Below, piece by piece: positions 6,913 through 16,093 of a stretch of DNA of 46,147 nucleotides. The stretch's first letter is position 1. Every line of letters starts with the position of its first letter. Made by a program: the position numbers and the translations under genes. This DNA comes from Candidatus Buchananbacteria bacterium (lineage in GTDB: Bacteria > Patescibacteriota > Patescibacteriia > 2-01-FULL-39-33), in assembly GCA_030650095.1 (NCBI GenBank), contig JAUSEE010000060.1, positions 1 to 46,147 of the forward strand. The letters run 5' to 3'. The notes beneath the pieces were generated by a model. The model was not told the origin of the DNA. It did no database searches and was given only the letters and a program-made list of their open reading frames with translations.

Positions 6913-9414
6913 ATGCCTAAAAAAGTAAGCAAAGAAAAAGCGGACAAGCCCAAAGCTGTTCAAAATGAAATCAGCGGCTTGGATAATGCCGGCGGAATTT
7001 CCAATCAAGTCATAACCGATGAAGTCCAGCAAAGCTATTTGGATTATGCCATGTCGGTTATCGTGGCACGCGCCTTGCCTGATGTGCGAGACGGTTTAAA
7101 ACCGGTTCATCGCCGCGTGCTTTATGCCATGTGGGATATCGGCTTGAAAGCTAACGCCAAATTCAGGAAATCAGCCAATGTGGTCGGTGAAGTTATGGCC
7201 AAATACCATCCTCATGGCGATGTGGCCATTTACGATACCTTGGTTAGAATGGCCCAGGACTTTTCTTTGCGTCATCCTTTGGTCCGAGGCCAAGGCAACT
7301 TCGGTTCTATGGACGGCGATGGCGCAGCTGCTATGCGTTATACCGAGGCTAAATTGGAATCTTTGGCTGAAGAAATTCTATTTGATATAGACAAAAACAC
7401 AGTTGATTTTATTCCCAATTACGACGGCGCCCACATGGAACCGGTTGTCTTGCCGGCTAAAGTTCCTAATTTACTGATCAACGGCGCTCAAGGCATAGCC
7501 GTGGGCATGGCCACCAATATTCCGCCCCACAATTTGGGCGAGGTGATAGACGGCGCCATGCATTTGATAGACAACCCCGACTGCGATGTTGACGACCTGA
7601 TGAAATTCATCAAAGGGCCTGATTTTCCCACCGGCGGAATTATTTATAATACTAAAGACATAAAACTAGCTTACACCACCGGCCGAGGCGGCGTGGTTTG
7701 CCGAGCTAAAACAGAAATTGAAGAAACCAAGGCTGGAGCTTTTAGGATTATTGTTTCGGAAGTGGTTTATCAAACCAACAAAGCCAGCCTCTTAGAAAAA
7801 ATAGCCGACCTGGTTAAAGAAAAGAAAATCGAAGGCATTAGGGACCTGCGAGATGAATCCAATAAAGACGGCGTACGGGTTGTCATTGAACTTAAAAAAG
7901 ATGCTTACCCGAAAAAAATATTAAACCAGCTTTTTAAGCACACCCAACTTCAATCCACTTTCCATTCCAATATTCTGGCTTTGGTTGACGGCATTCAACC
8001 CAGAGTTTTGAATTTAAAAACAGTTCTGGAAGAATACATCAAACACCGAAAAGAGGTTATCACCAGGCGCACCAAATATGAACTGGATAAAGCCAAAGAC
8101 CGGGCTCACATTTTGGCAGGTTTGGTTTTGGCTTTGAGCAAAATTGATCAGATTATCGCCACTATTAAAAAATCCAAAGATAAAGATGAGGCCAAGATTA
8201 ATTTGATGAGCAAATTCAAATTAAGCGAAAGGCAGACTTTGGCTATTTTGGAAATGAGATTGCAGCAACTGGCCAACTTGGAAAGAATTAAAATTGAAAA
8301 TGAATTGAAAGAGAAATTAAAACTTACTAAAGAATTGGAATCCATCCTGGGATCAGCGGCTAAAATAAAAACTATCATTAAAACCGAGGCTTCGGAATTA
8401 AGGGCAAAATTCGCCACTCCGCGCCGCACCCAAATCATAGCTCATGGCGTAGATAGTTTTTCCATGGAAGATTTGGTGCCGGATGAAGAAATAATCGTTA
8501 TGGCCACAGCTGACGGCTATATTAAAAGATTGCCGCCGGATACTTTTAAAACCCAAGGCCGGGGGGGGAAAGGCATTATCGGCTTAACCACCAAAGAAGA
8601 AGATATTGTGGAACATTTTTTTACCACCTCCACTCACGCTGATTTATTATTCTTCACCACCAAAGGACGCGTCTTTCAATTAAAAGGCTACGATTTGCCG
8701 CAAGCTTCACGCACCGCCAAAGGACAAGCCTTGGTAAACTTCTTGCAACTGGCACAGAGTGAAAAAGTTTCTTCCATTTTGCCCTCCACCGAGATTGAAA
8801 ACGATAAATATTTGGTTATGGTAACCAGCCAAGGCACTATTAAGAAAACAGCTATTGAAGATTTTGCCAATGTCAGGCGCAGCGGCTTGATTGCTTTGAA
8901 ATTAAAAGGCAACGATAATCTGGAATGGGTGAAACCGTCTAAGGGCGTAGAAAATGTGGTTTTAGTGACAGCCGGCGGACAAGCCATTAGATTTGAAGAG
9001 AAAAATGTCAGGCCCATGGGCCGAGCCGCTTCCGGTGTTAGAGGCATAAAATTAAAAGGCACCGATAAAATTGTGGGCATGGGCATATTGGATCCAAAAA
9101 TAAACAAAGATGCCAAACTGCTGATAATTATGGAAAAAGGTTTTGGCAAACAAACAGCCATCAGCGCTTACAAAGTCCAAGGCCGAGGAGGCAGCGGCAT
9201 TAAGACCGCTAAAATCACTCCAAAAACCGGCAAGATTGTCAGCGGCAGAATTATTAATGATCAAGACGAGGATTTGATTATAATTTCTTCCAAGGGACAG
9301 GTTATTAGGTTAGACATCAGGGGTGTTAATGTTTTAGGACGAGATACTCAAGGCGTAAGAGTGATGAGATTTAAAGATGTTAACGATACAGTGGCTAATG
9401 TGACGATGATTTAG
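6913..9414 (+). CDS. gyrA: DNA gyrase subunit A
   Basis: 833-aa breakage-reunion subunit of gyrase, which introduces negative supercoils. The topoisomerase IIA core includes SYLDYAMSVIVARALPDVRDG, HPHGD and AAMRYTEAK, with the catalytic tyrosine at about residue 143. The C-terminal beta-pinwheel carries a GyrA-box-like TQGRGGKG near residue 550, which favours gyrase over topoisomerase IV. Full length with a 24-residue lysine-rich N-terminal extension. gyrB is not in the window. It is the last gene of the run starting at 4915. Confidence 0.96.
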   Translation: MPKKVSKEKADKPKAVQNEISGLDNAGGISNQVITDEVQQSYLDYAMSVIVARALPDVRDGLKPVHRRVLYAMWDIGLKANAKFRKSANVVGEVMAKYHPHGDVAIYDTLVRMAQDFSLRHPLVRGQGNFGSMDGDGAAAMRYTEAKLESLAEEILFDIDKNTVDFIPNYDGAHMEPVVLPAKVPNLLINGAQGIAVGMATNIPPHNLGEVIDGAMHLIDNPDCDVDDLMKFIKGPDFPTGGIIYNTKDIKLAYTTGRGGVVCRAKTEIEETKAGAFRIIVSEVVYQTNKASLLEKIADLVKEKKIEGIRDLRDESNKDGVRVVIELKKDAYPKKILNQLFKHTQLQSTFHSNILALVDGIQPRVLNLKTVLEEYIKHRKEVITRRTKYELDKAKDRAHILAGLVLALSKIDQIIATIKKSKDKDEAKINLMSKFKLSERQTLAILEMRLQQLANLERIKIENELKEKLKLTKELESILGSAAKIKTIIKTEASELRAKFATPRRTQIIAHGVDSFSMEDLVPDEEIIVMATADGYIKRLPPDTFKTQGRGGKGIIGLTTKEEDIVEHFFTTSTHADLLFFTTKGRVFQLKGYDLPQASRTAKGQALVNFLQLAQSEKVSSILPSTEIENDKYLVMVTSQGTIKKTAIEDFANVRRSGLIALKLKGNDNLEWVKPSKGVENVVLVTAGGQAIRFEEKNVRPMGRAASGVRGIKLKGTDKIVGMGILDPKINKDAKLLIIMEKGFGKQTAISAYKVQGRGGSGIKTAKITPKTGKIVSGRIINDQDEDLIIISSKGQVIRLDIRGVNVLGRDTQGVRVMRFKDVNDTVANVTMI

Positions 9415-9484
9415 AGTGTAATGGGTAGGTTGTAGTTTCTGATCGTCATTGCGAAATACAAGGTAATTTAACATTTTACATATC

Positions 9485-9585
9485 GTCATTGCGAGGAACG
9501 AAGCAATCCCACTTGATATACACACGAGATTGCTTCGTCCGTCATCCTCCGCCAGTTGGCAGATGGCGGACTCCCTCGCAATGAC
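9485..9585. repeat. dispersed palindromic repeat (GTCATTGCGAG...CTCGCAATGAC)
   Basis: Terminal inverted repeats GTCATTGCGAG and CTCGCAATGAC enclose GAAGCAATC/GATTGCTTC. A half copy (GTCATTGCGA) precedes it at 9444. The family is widespread in environmental bacterial genomes and behaves like a REPIN/MITE. No transposase is in the window. Confidence 0.7.
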
Positions 9586-9675
9586 AAAGTGCTTTATGTA
9601 CTATCTATTGGTTTATTTCGTATAGAAACGAGTTATGACGAAATAAAAATTAATAATTATTTAACAAACAAAAAT

Positions 9676-10101
9676 ATGGGGTTTGAAACACCGGAAGCGC
9701 CAACTCCACGAGAAAAATTTGAAAAAGCCGAGAAAGATGTTCACATTGAACAGGTAGATCTTGAAACACAAAAGAAACGACGAGCTGAACACGTAGCTGA
9801 ATTCAAGAAAACTATTAAGGATAGCCCGTTTTCTATTTTAACAATCATAGATCTTTTGCCAACAAATCTTGATGTTCTTTTGGCAAAACGAAGATTAAAT
9901 TCGGCCGAGAAAAAAGTATCAGGATTGATTGATGCAGATCATGGAGAAGCTACCAGACTTAATCAAAGATATGATGAATTGAAAAATGAAGTTATAGAAA
10001 CCGAGAAAGATTTCAAAGAAGCGCTCCAAAAATTAGCCGATTTTGAAACTGACAGCCTAGGAATGAATGATAAAATAGAAGCTCCAGAAGAAGCGCAATA
10101 A
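9676..10101 (+). CDS. coiled-coil protein, unknown
   Basis: 141 aa counted from ATG at 9676; the frame is open back to 9556, but that part runs through the palindromic repeat and is unlikely to be coding. Starts MGFETPEAPTPREKFEKAEK. Long charged heptad-like helices cover about residues 15-50 and 80-130 (RYDELKNEVIETEKDFKEAL), interrupted by a hydrophobic patch FSILTIIDLLPTNLDVLLAK. It resembles cytoplasmic CPR coiled-coil proteins without a name. No conserved catalytic residues. Confidence 0.65.
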   Translation: MGFETPEAPTPREKFEKAEKDVHIEQVDLETQKKRRAEHVAEFKKTIKDSPFSILTIIDLLPTNLDVLLAKRRLNSAEKKVSGLIDADHGEATRLNQRYDELKNEVIETEKDFKEALQKLADFETDSLGMNDKIEAPEEAQ

Positions 10102-10148
10102 AATTGCCAAAAATTATTTATTTGTAAAGAAATATACATTCTAAAATT

Positions 10149-10832
10149 ATGCAAACTCCAGCTGAAAAATACTTGATAAAAAAAGTTGCTCAAATTCTCA
10201 TGCAAAGCAACAATTTAGAAAACGCCAGGATACTTAATGTTGGCGCGGGAGAAAGTATTGTTCTTGAAAGCAGCATCCTAAGTATTGTTGGCAACAAATT
10301 TATCTGCGACCGCATGGATGTTACCGATTGTCGCGTAAAGCATCCTAATACCGGTGAATGTTTTATTGCGTCAGTGGAATCAATGCCCGAAATAAAATCA
10401 AATCAATATGAACTGGCTTTTGCAAACTACGTTTTGGAGCATGTGGCAGACCTTGGTAAGGCGGCGGCAGAAATTCATCGCGTTTTAAAACCATCGGGCT
10501 ATTTTATAACATCACTACCAAACATTTCCGCGCCAGAATTCATTTTATCTAAATACACGCCTACGAAATTCCACCAATTTATCAAAGGAGAGGGTGAGGG
10601 AAGACATGCCTATGAAACTCAATATGCGTTTAAGAACATTAAAGGGTTTATTAAAGTCTTTGAAAAATATTTTTCAGTTGTTGAAATAAGATACTGGTCG
10701 AATACGTTGGGTTATCTTTATAGATTTCCCGTCATAAGTATTATTAGCAAAGTTTATGATAAAATAATCAATTATTTAAATATTAAAATGCTAATGGGCA
10801 ATGTGTGCATAGTTTTTAAAAAAAATGTTTAA
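10149..10832 (+). CDS. class I SAM-dependent methyltransferase
   Basis: 227 aa, Methyltransf_11 type. Motif I is ARILNVGAGES (residues about 25-35), the post-II acidic region follows with FICDRMDVTDC, motif IV is YELAFANYVLEHV, and HRVLKPSGYFITSLPN gives motifs V/VI. Substrate unknown; similar enzymes act on sugars, quinones or small metabolites. The stop overlaps the next gene by 8 nt, so the two are translated together. Confidence 0.85.
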   Translation: MQTPAEKYLIKKVAQILMQSNNLENARILNVGAGESIVLESSILSIVGNKFICDRMDVTDCRVKHPNTGECFIASVESMPEIKSNQYELAFANYVLEHVADLGKAAAEIHRVLKPSGYFITSLPNISAPEFILSKYTPTKFHQFIKGEGEGRHAYETQYAFKNIKGFIKVFEKYFSVVEIRYWSNTLGYLYRFPVISIISKVYDKIINYLNIKMLMGNVCIVFKKNV

Positions 10833-11484
10833 AAAAATCCTAACATTAATAAATCAGTTTTTTGGTATTTTATTTTTCCTTAGTTTTTTCGGGACATTTG
10901 TTAGTATTTTTATTTTCACCCATTTCATGATTCAAAACCATTACTTCACCACTGGGGCGGTTTTAATTACTCTGGTCTTTTTCAGTTTTTTAATAACGTT
11001 TATTTTAAAACCTATTTTAAAAGATGGAACTGGGATGCAAAATACATTTGTCTCCAAAAAAAATTATTACCCAATTATTATTATAATTTCATTGTTTCTT
11101 TTGCTTTTCGGATATTTTACCATTTACCAGCCATTAACTAGCCAATTTTTAGGTGCAATCAATCTCAATATGAAGCAAAGTGTAGACAATAATATAATTG
11201 TGCGAGCTAAAAGCGGCACGGAAATATATTTTCAATTCGATGTCAGCCAATTTGTTGAAGATGGAACAAAAGTGGAAGTGATTATTACCGGTCCGGATAA
11301 TTGGACAACTAATAAAACCTATACTATTGCCAAAAAAGATTTAAATGATGATAGTAATGTTACCAGCGGCACTGAAACCACTTCCAGCCTGGAAAAACTC
11401 CCAAAAGACGGGGAATATAATATATCGATTAGACAATTAGACATTAAGACATTAATTAAAAGAGTAGTTGTTTTAGGAAAATAA
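10825..11484 (+). CDS. membrane protein with an exported C-terminal domain, unknown
   Basis: 219 aa. Three hydrophobic helices are visible at about residues 7-33, 44-63 and 83-102, followed by a roughly 115-residue beta-rich domain (VEVIITGPDNWTTNKTYTIAKKDL; GEYNISIRQLDIKTL) that is probably outside the membrane. It overlaps the methyltransferase gene by 8 nt. A short palindromic sequence with GCCTGCGCAGG (about 11501-11515) follows. Family not recognised. Confidence 0.75.
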   Translation: MFKKILTLINQFFGILFFLSFFGTFVSIFIFTHFMIQNHYFTTGAVLITLVFFSFLITFILKPILKDGTGMQNTFVSKKNYYPIIIIISLFLLLFGYFTIYQPLTSQFLGAINLNMKQSVDNNIIVRAKSGTEIYFQFDVSQFVEDGTKVEVIITGPDNWTTNKTYTIAKKDLNDDSNVTSGTETTSSLEKLPKDGEYNISIRQLDIKTLIKRVVVLGK

Positions 11485-11534
11485 AAAAATATTAAATTCC
11501 TGCCTGCGCAGGAATGACACTATAAATAAATACC

Positions 11535-12491
11535 ATGTTCACATATATTTTATTAATCTTTGGTTTTATCTTCCTCATCAAAGGAGCGGAACTCCTGGTT
11601 GACGGCTCTTCATCACTGGCCAAAAGATTTAAAATATCCAACTTGGTTATCGGCCTGACTATCGTGGCCCTAGGCACTTCGGCTCCGGAACTGGTGATTA
11701 ATATAATATCCAGCTTAAAGGGCTCGGCTGACTTGGCCATAGGCAATATTGTCGGCTCCACTATTGCCAATATTCTTTTAATCGGCGGCATAGCCGCTAT
11801 GATTTATCCTTTGAAGATACTGGGTGGCACAGCTAAAAAAGAAATTCCTCTTAGTTTGGGAGCGATTATACTTTTGCTTCTTTTAGCCAATGATTTTTTC
11901 TTGCCCAAAACCGGCATGCTGTTTTTAAGCCGGCTCGACGGCGTGATACTTCTGGGATCATTTTTGATATTTATTTATTACACTTTCGGTTTGCTTAAAA
12001 CCGAATCCAAAGAAACCGAAGAGTACCCCAAACATCACTTTGGCACTACCTTGGCTTACATTGTTATCGGCGTAGCCGGTCTTTCTTTGGGCGGAAAATG
12101 GGTGGTTGAAAGCGTTTCGCAGATTGCTTTGGATTTGGGTTTCAGCCAAGCGTTGATGGGCTTAACTATAATCGCTATTGGCACTTCTTTGCCGGAACTG
12201 GCCACTTCGGCCGTGGCCGCTTACAAAAAAAATGCCGATTTGGCTATTGGCAATATTGTCGGCTCCAATATATTCAATATCTTTTGGATTCTAGGACTAA
12301 GCGCCATTATAAAACCGCTGGCTTTCAACGAAAGCTTGAACACCGATATTTTAGTGGCTATCGGCTCAACTGTTATTTTGTTTTATTTCGTTTTAACCGG
12401 CAAAGAAAACAGGCGTGTGGAACGCTGGGAAGGCGTGGCTCTGTTTTGCTTGTATATGGTTTATTTAACCTTTCTGATTTGGCGAGGATAA
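11535..12491 (+). CDS. calcium/sodium antiporter (CaCA family, YrbG-like)
   Basis: 318-aa inner-membrane exchanger with about ten helices. The two inverted alpha repeats are clear: VALGTSAPELVINIISSLKG...GNIVGSTIANI in the first half and IAIGTSLPELATSAVAAYKK...GNIVGSNIFNI in the second; their acidic residues bind the cation. Length is normal for K+-independent Na+/Ca2+ exchangers of this type. A TATAAA hexamer ends 8 nt before ATG with no Shine-Dalgarno, so the message may be leaderless. A terminator follows. Confidence 0.93.
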   Translation: MFTYILLIFGFIFLIKGAELLVDGSSSLAKRFKISNLVIGLTIVALGTSAPELVINIISSLKGSADLAIGNIVGSTIANILLIGGIAAMIYPLKILGGTAKKEIPLSLGAIILLLLLANDFFLPKTGMLFLSRLDGVILLGSFLIFIYYTFGLLKTESKETEEYPKHHFGTTLAYIVIGVAGLSLGGKWVVESVSQIALDLGFSQALMGLTIIAIGTSLPELATSAVAAYKKNADLAIGNIVGSNIFNIFWILGLSAIIKPLAFNESLNTDILVAIGSTVILFYFVLTGKENRRVERWEGVALFCLYMVYLTFLIWRG

Positions 12492-12507
12492 GAGTAGAGG
12501 AAATAAA

Positions 12508-12545
12508 AAGCCCGGTCACCTATAGGCGATCGGGTTGTTTTAATT
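12508..12545 (+). terminator. terminator after the antiporter gene
   Basis: AGCCCG pairs with CGGGTT across the loop, followed by GTTTTAATTT. It lies between convergent genes and may serve both. Confidence 0.55.
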
Positions 12546-12548
12546 TAA

Positions 12549-12977
12549 TTATTTATTTTTCTTAAAACTTGAACTCTCGGGATTGTAAGGAACTGCATAG
12601 GCTTTTGGCGAGTCACTAGTCGGCGATAAAATCTCGGCTTGTTTCTTGTTGTACAGGCTATAGCCCACATCAGCGCCGCCAAAAAGGCAGACATCGTAAA
12701 TTTCCCAATAAATTCCCGCATCGCTCTCGGCTGAAATATCATAGCAATCATCAGGAATGCCATAGATTGTAACACTATCACCGGGATAAAGAACATAATC
12801 AAGTTGATTTGATCCCCAATTGACGCTCGAAGTGGGCGAAACATAGACTCCGACTATCACTTCGTAAGAATCATTATAAATGGTAATGATATTATTATTG
12901 GGCGTAGCTACCGGCGGCGGACAGCCCAATAGAATAATTGATACCAAAACGATTAAAAATGGATAACAAATCTTCAT
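12549..12977 (-). CDS. small predicted lipoprotein, unknown
   Basis: 142 aa. The signal peptide ends in a lipobox ILLGC (Cys about residue 19) followed by PPPVATPNNN, so a lipid-anchored exported protein is predicted. The mature part has ITIYNDSYEVIVGVYVSP, VLYPGDSVTIYGIPDD and YDVCLFGGADVGYSLYN, a beta-sandwich-like pattern. The ribosome-binding site AGGAG lies 9 nt before ATG. No named family recognised. Confidence 0.75.
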   Translation of the reverse strand: MKICYPFLIVLVSIILLGCPPPVATPNNNIITIYNDSYEVIVGVYVSPTSSVNWGSNQLDYVLYPGDSVTIYGIPDDCYDISAESDAGIYWEIYDVCLFGGADVGYSLYNKKQAEILSPTSDSPKAYAVPYNPESSSFKKNK

Positions 12978-13074
12978 TTTCTTTCATCTCCTGGTTAGGT
13001 TTAAACTGGAAGCACGGAGAAACTAAAGAACATTAAAAGACTATGATATTTTTGTAAAATTGTCAATCAACGGA

Positions 13075-15957
13075 CTATTTGACTGAAGACTTTAATTTGA
13101 ATTGCTTATAAGACAGCCAGGATATTATTAGTCCTAAAAATATAACAAGAGCTATAAAATACGGCTGATTATTTTTGGCTGAAGACGGCGCAATTTCTTC
13201 TTGCGCTCCTTGGACTTCTCCTAAAATCAAAATATCGGTATTATAGCGAGGAAGCAGCCTGTACTCTGCGCCCGATTTAACAACTAGGCCGACCATTTCA
13301 ATTTTTTCGCCTTCTTTAAAAACCGATTTATCAATCTGGGCTGATTGTTTAAGATAAACTTTAATTTCCTCAGAACCGTCATCGACAAAAACATAATTAC
13401 CTTTCACTTCTATCACTTCTCCGGCTACTTTAACTAGTTGTCCCAGGTATGAATCATCAATATCAGACCAAAGGACGCTAGCCGGTTGAACTTCGTTTTG
13501 TCGGCTGATTATTTTGATATCACTTTGGGTTTTAATCTTAATTCTTTTCTCGCTGGCGGTCTCCGATATTTCACCGGTTACTTCCACTCTGTCACCAACC
13601 TCTAATTTAGGAAAATCTTTTTTATAAGAATAGACTTGGATATCTTCACTGGCAATATAAAATATCTGCGCGCCCAAAACTCCCGGCTCGACCAAAACCG
13701 TACCGGTGATTTTAACAATTTTACTTGGACTCACAGATGTTTTATTTTCTTTTGGCTCTGTTTTAATTTCATTTTCTTCCCCGGGAGTCGGTTCTAAAGT
13801 GAGTTGCCATTTACTGTTGGCGTCCAGAGCATAAGACAACCCTTCTTTGGCAGTTTCATAGCCTATCTCGTTGACAATTTCAGCTAACGGATTAATCAAT
13901 CTGGCTTTATCGTTAGTGTTGTTTAAAGCCAGCCCCGTGTCTTTCCTAAAAAAAGACAAATATTCATGCGGTTCTATTACTAAACCAAAAATCTTATAAG
14001 GCCGGCTGCCGCCTTCCATGTCGTCTAGGAGCCAATTGCTTAAATCAACCGCTTGATCATTGGGATTATAAATCTCTATGAATTCATTTTCCATATCGGA
14101 GCCGGTTGGGTTAGCCAACACCTCGGTAATAATCACTTTTTGATAATCAGTAGGTGTTTTAATTTCTTCGGCCGGCTTTACAGCTTCTTTATTTTCTTCG
14201 CTGCTAATGATATTGGGCAAGCCTTTGGTGGAAGAGCTGGTTATTTGAAAATCATTATAGTCAATATTCGTATCCCGGCCGTCAATTATCCTGGCGATGG
14301 AACTGGGATCATCGCTTTTGGGAGCGTTGTCGAAAACATTGCTGTCATCATAATTGCCATAAGCCACCTGATCAATAACTGCCTTGCTAGCATCTTTTAA
14401 AACCACCAGATCGCCCGAATTATTCAAATTTCCTTTGGGGCTGGCAATGATTTTAAACTGATGGCCGGAAATTTGACCGGATAGATCTGTTTCCTGGCCG
14501 GAACCATCAATTATAAACCAACCTTTCAATTCAATGGAATCAGTCGTGTTATTATAAAGTTCAATCCATTCCACTTCGCCATCAGCTGGATCAGAAACTA
14601 ATTCGTTTATAACCACAGTCGATGGATTAAAACTGATTATAACCGGCTGGTTGACACCGCCTCCGGAAGATGGGGGCGAGGGAGTTGTTTTAACCAGCGG
14701 CGCGGTAATTACATTGGCCATATTTTTGCTAGGAGTAGTTGTGATAGCAAAATCATTTTTGTCTAAACCGCTTCTTTGCCCGTCAATTTTTCTGGCGAGA
14801 GAATCGGGGTTATCAGCGGCCTGCGCGTTATCGGCTAAATTGCCGTCATCATAATCGCCGTAAGTTACTTGATCAATCACGGCATCCTGATAGTTTAAAA
14901 CTACTTTATCACCGCTGTTATTTAATTTACTGCTTGAAAGTTCAAAAGTTTTAAAATCATGCGGGAGAATATCGCCGCTAAGAATAGAAATTGTGCCCAC
15001 GCCGTCTTTCAATAACAAACCGGATAAATTAATAGTGGAAGTGGTGTTATTATATAATTCAATCCATTCTTTTTGCCCGTCGGCGGGATCGGACACAAAT
15101 TCATTGATAACTATGTCGCCGGAGTTTATGTTTAGGGTGGTGGTAGGAGTTTCACTGACACTGACAATCAAGTTATCAGAACTAGTAGCGCCTTGATTAT
15201 CGGTAACTATTAAAACAACCGTAAATAATCCTACTGAATTGTAAGCGTGTAAAGCAGAAACTCCGCTGGCTGTAACGCTATCGCCAAAATCCCAATTATA
15301 ATTTGAAATTGTGCCATCGCTATCCGATGAACCGCTGCCGTCAAACAAAGCTTCCTTGCCTAAGAGAATATCTTGGTCATCGCCGGCTGCGGCGATAGGA
15401 CTGACATTAGCTGCAGCCAAAACAGAATTTTGAGCTTGGGGTGTGCCATTTGGCAGTTGGCTAGTAGACCAATTACTGGCTTGGCTGGGTAAAGATGAGT
15501 CTATTCTTTCCATAGTTTTCTTATTGTCGTTATCGCCCGAAAACCAGCCGGCTGAAGCATCAAGCAAATCAATTAAATTACCATCAGCGTCTTTTAATTC
15601 CAAAACTTCTCCGCTATTGCCTAAGGCCCCAGTATAAATCTGGTCGGCCGTAATTTGGGGCAAACTGTCATCACTGGTTCTTTCCAGTAAAAAATAACCG
15701 CCGGCTGAAATTGTGCCGGATAAAGAAATAGAGGGCGTGCCATCTTGGGCGTTTAATGTCCAGCCGGACAAATCAATGTCTAAATCGCTGTTGTTGTATA
15801 ATTCCAGCCATTCGCTGTTAGCGGATTCGACTGTTCCCATCCAAGCTACTTCGTTGATTACCACTTCTAAATTGTTAAAGGCCGAGGATGTTTTTAAAAA
15901 TAAAAAAAATCCCGCCAAGAGAAGAGGGATAATAAAGCACAACTTTTTTACAAACAT
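13075..15957 (-). CDS. large surface protein with four lamin-tail domains, a PKD domain and OB-folds
   Basis: 960 aa. The signal peptide covers about residues 1-26. Lamin-tail domains start near 31 (VVINEVAWMG), 280 (DIVINEFVSDPADG), 446 (VVINELVSDPADG) and 604 (VIITEVLANPTGSD), each with an EWIELYNN-type strand. A PKD domain covers about 187-270 (DGTISNYNWDFGD). Two OB-fold-like segments lie at about 745-830 and 840-915. A C-terminal membrane helix (YFIALVIFLGLIISWLSY) plus a basic tail anchors it. Common in CPR as predicted adhesive or nucleic-acid-binding surface proteins; the role is inference. Monocistronic. Confidence 0.88.
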   Translation of the reverse strand: MFVKKLCFIIPLLLAGFFLFLKTSSAFNNLEVVINEVAWMGTVESANSEWLELYNNSDLDIDLSGWTLNAQDGTPSISLSGTISAGGYFLLERTSDDSLPQITADQIYTGALGNSGEVLELKDADGNLIDLLDASAGWFSGDNDNKKTMERIDSSLPSQASNWSTSQLPNGTPQAQNSVLAAANVSPIAAAGDDQDILLGKEALFDGSGSSDSDGTISNYNWDFGDSVTASGVSALHAYNSVGLFTVVLIVTDNQGATSSDNLIVSVSETPTTTLNINSGDIVINEFVSDPADGQKEWIELYNNTTSTINLSGLLLKDGVGTISILSGDILPHDFKTFELSSSKLNNSGDKVVLNYQDAVIDQVTYGDYDDGNLADNAQAADNPDSLARKIDGQRSGLDKNDFAITTTPSKNMANVITAPLVKTTPSPPSSGGGVNQPVIISFNPSTVVINELVSDPADGEVEWIELYNNTTDSIELKGWFIIDGSGQETDLSGQISGHQFKIIASPKGNLNNSGDLVVLKDASKAVIDQVAYGNYDDSNVFDNAPKSDDPSSIARIIDGRDTNIDYNDFQITSSSTKGLPNIISSEENKEAVKPAEEIKTPTDYQKVIITEVLANPTGSDMENEFIEIYNPNDQAVDLSNWLLDDMEGGSRPYKIFGLVIEPHEYLSFFRKDTGLALNNTNDKARLINPLAEIVNEIGYETAKEGLSYALDANSKWQLTLEPTPGEENEIKTEPKENKTSVSPSKIVKITGTVLVEPGVLGAQIFYIASEDIQVYSYKKDFPKLEVGDRVEVTGEISETASEKRIKIKTQSDIKIISRQNEVQPASVLWSDIDDSYLGQLVKVAGEVIEVKGNYVFVDDGSEEIKVYLKQSAQIDKSVFKEGEKIEMVGLVVKSGAEYRLLPRYNTDILILGEVQGAQEEIAPSSAKNNQPYFIALVIFLGLIISWLSYKQFKLKSSVK

Positions 15958-16022
15958 AATTTTATGTCGTTTTAATAAGTATACTTGAATTATATAATAT
16001 TATTTTTATTTTTAAAATGTGG

Positions 16023-16051
16023 TTGACATTCCATTTTGATTTATGATAATT
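16023..16051 (+). promoter_or_regulatory. promoter of the AdkA-like fusion gene
   Basis: TTGACA (16023-16028), 17-bp spacer, ATAATT (16046-16051). The ribosome-binding site AAAGGA lies just before ATG at 16094. Confidence 0.6.
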
Positions 16052-16093
16052 TAAAGTCTTAGAACTTTGACAAAACCCATGAAAGGATAAAAC

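Noticed and set aside
8688-9161. 157-aa minus-strand ORF within gyrA
   Set aside because: Shadow frame of a well-supported gene.
9556-9675. Upstream extension of the coiled-coil gene
   Set aside because: Passes through a palindromic repeat; the ATG at 9676 starts the compositionally coherent part.
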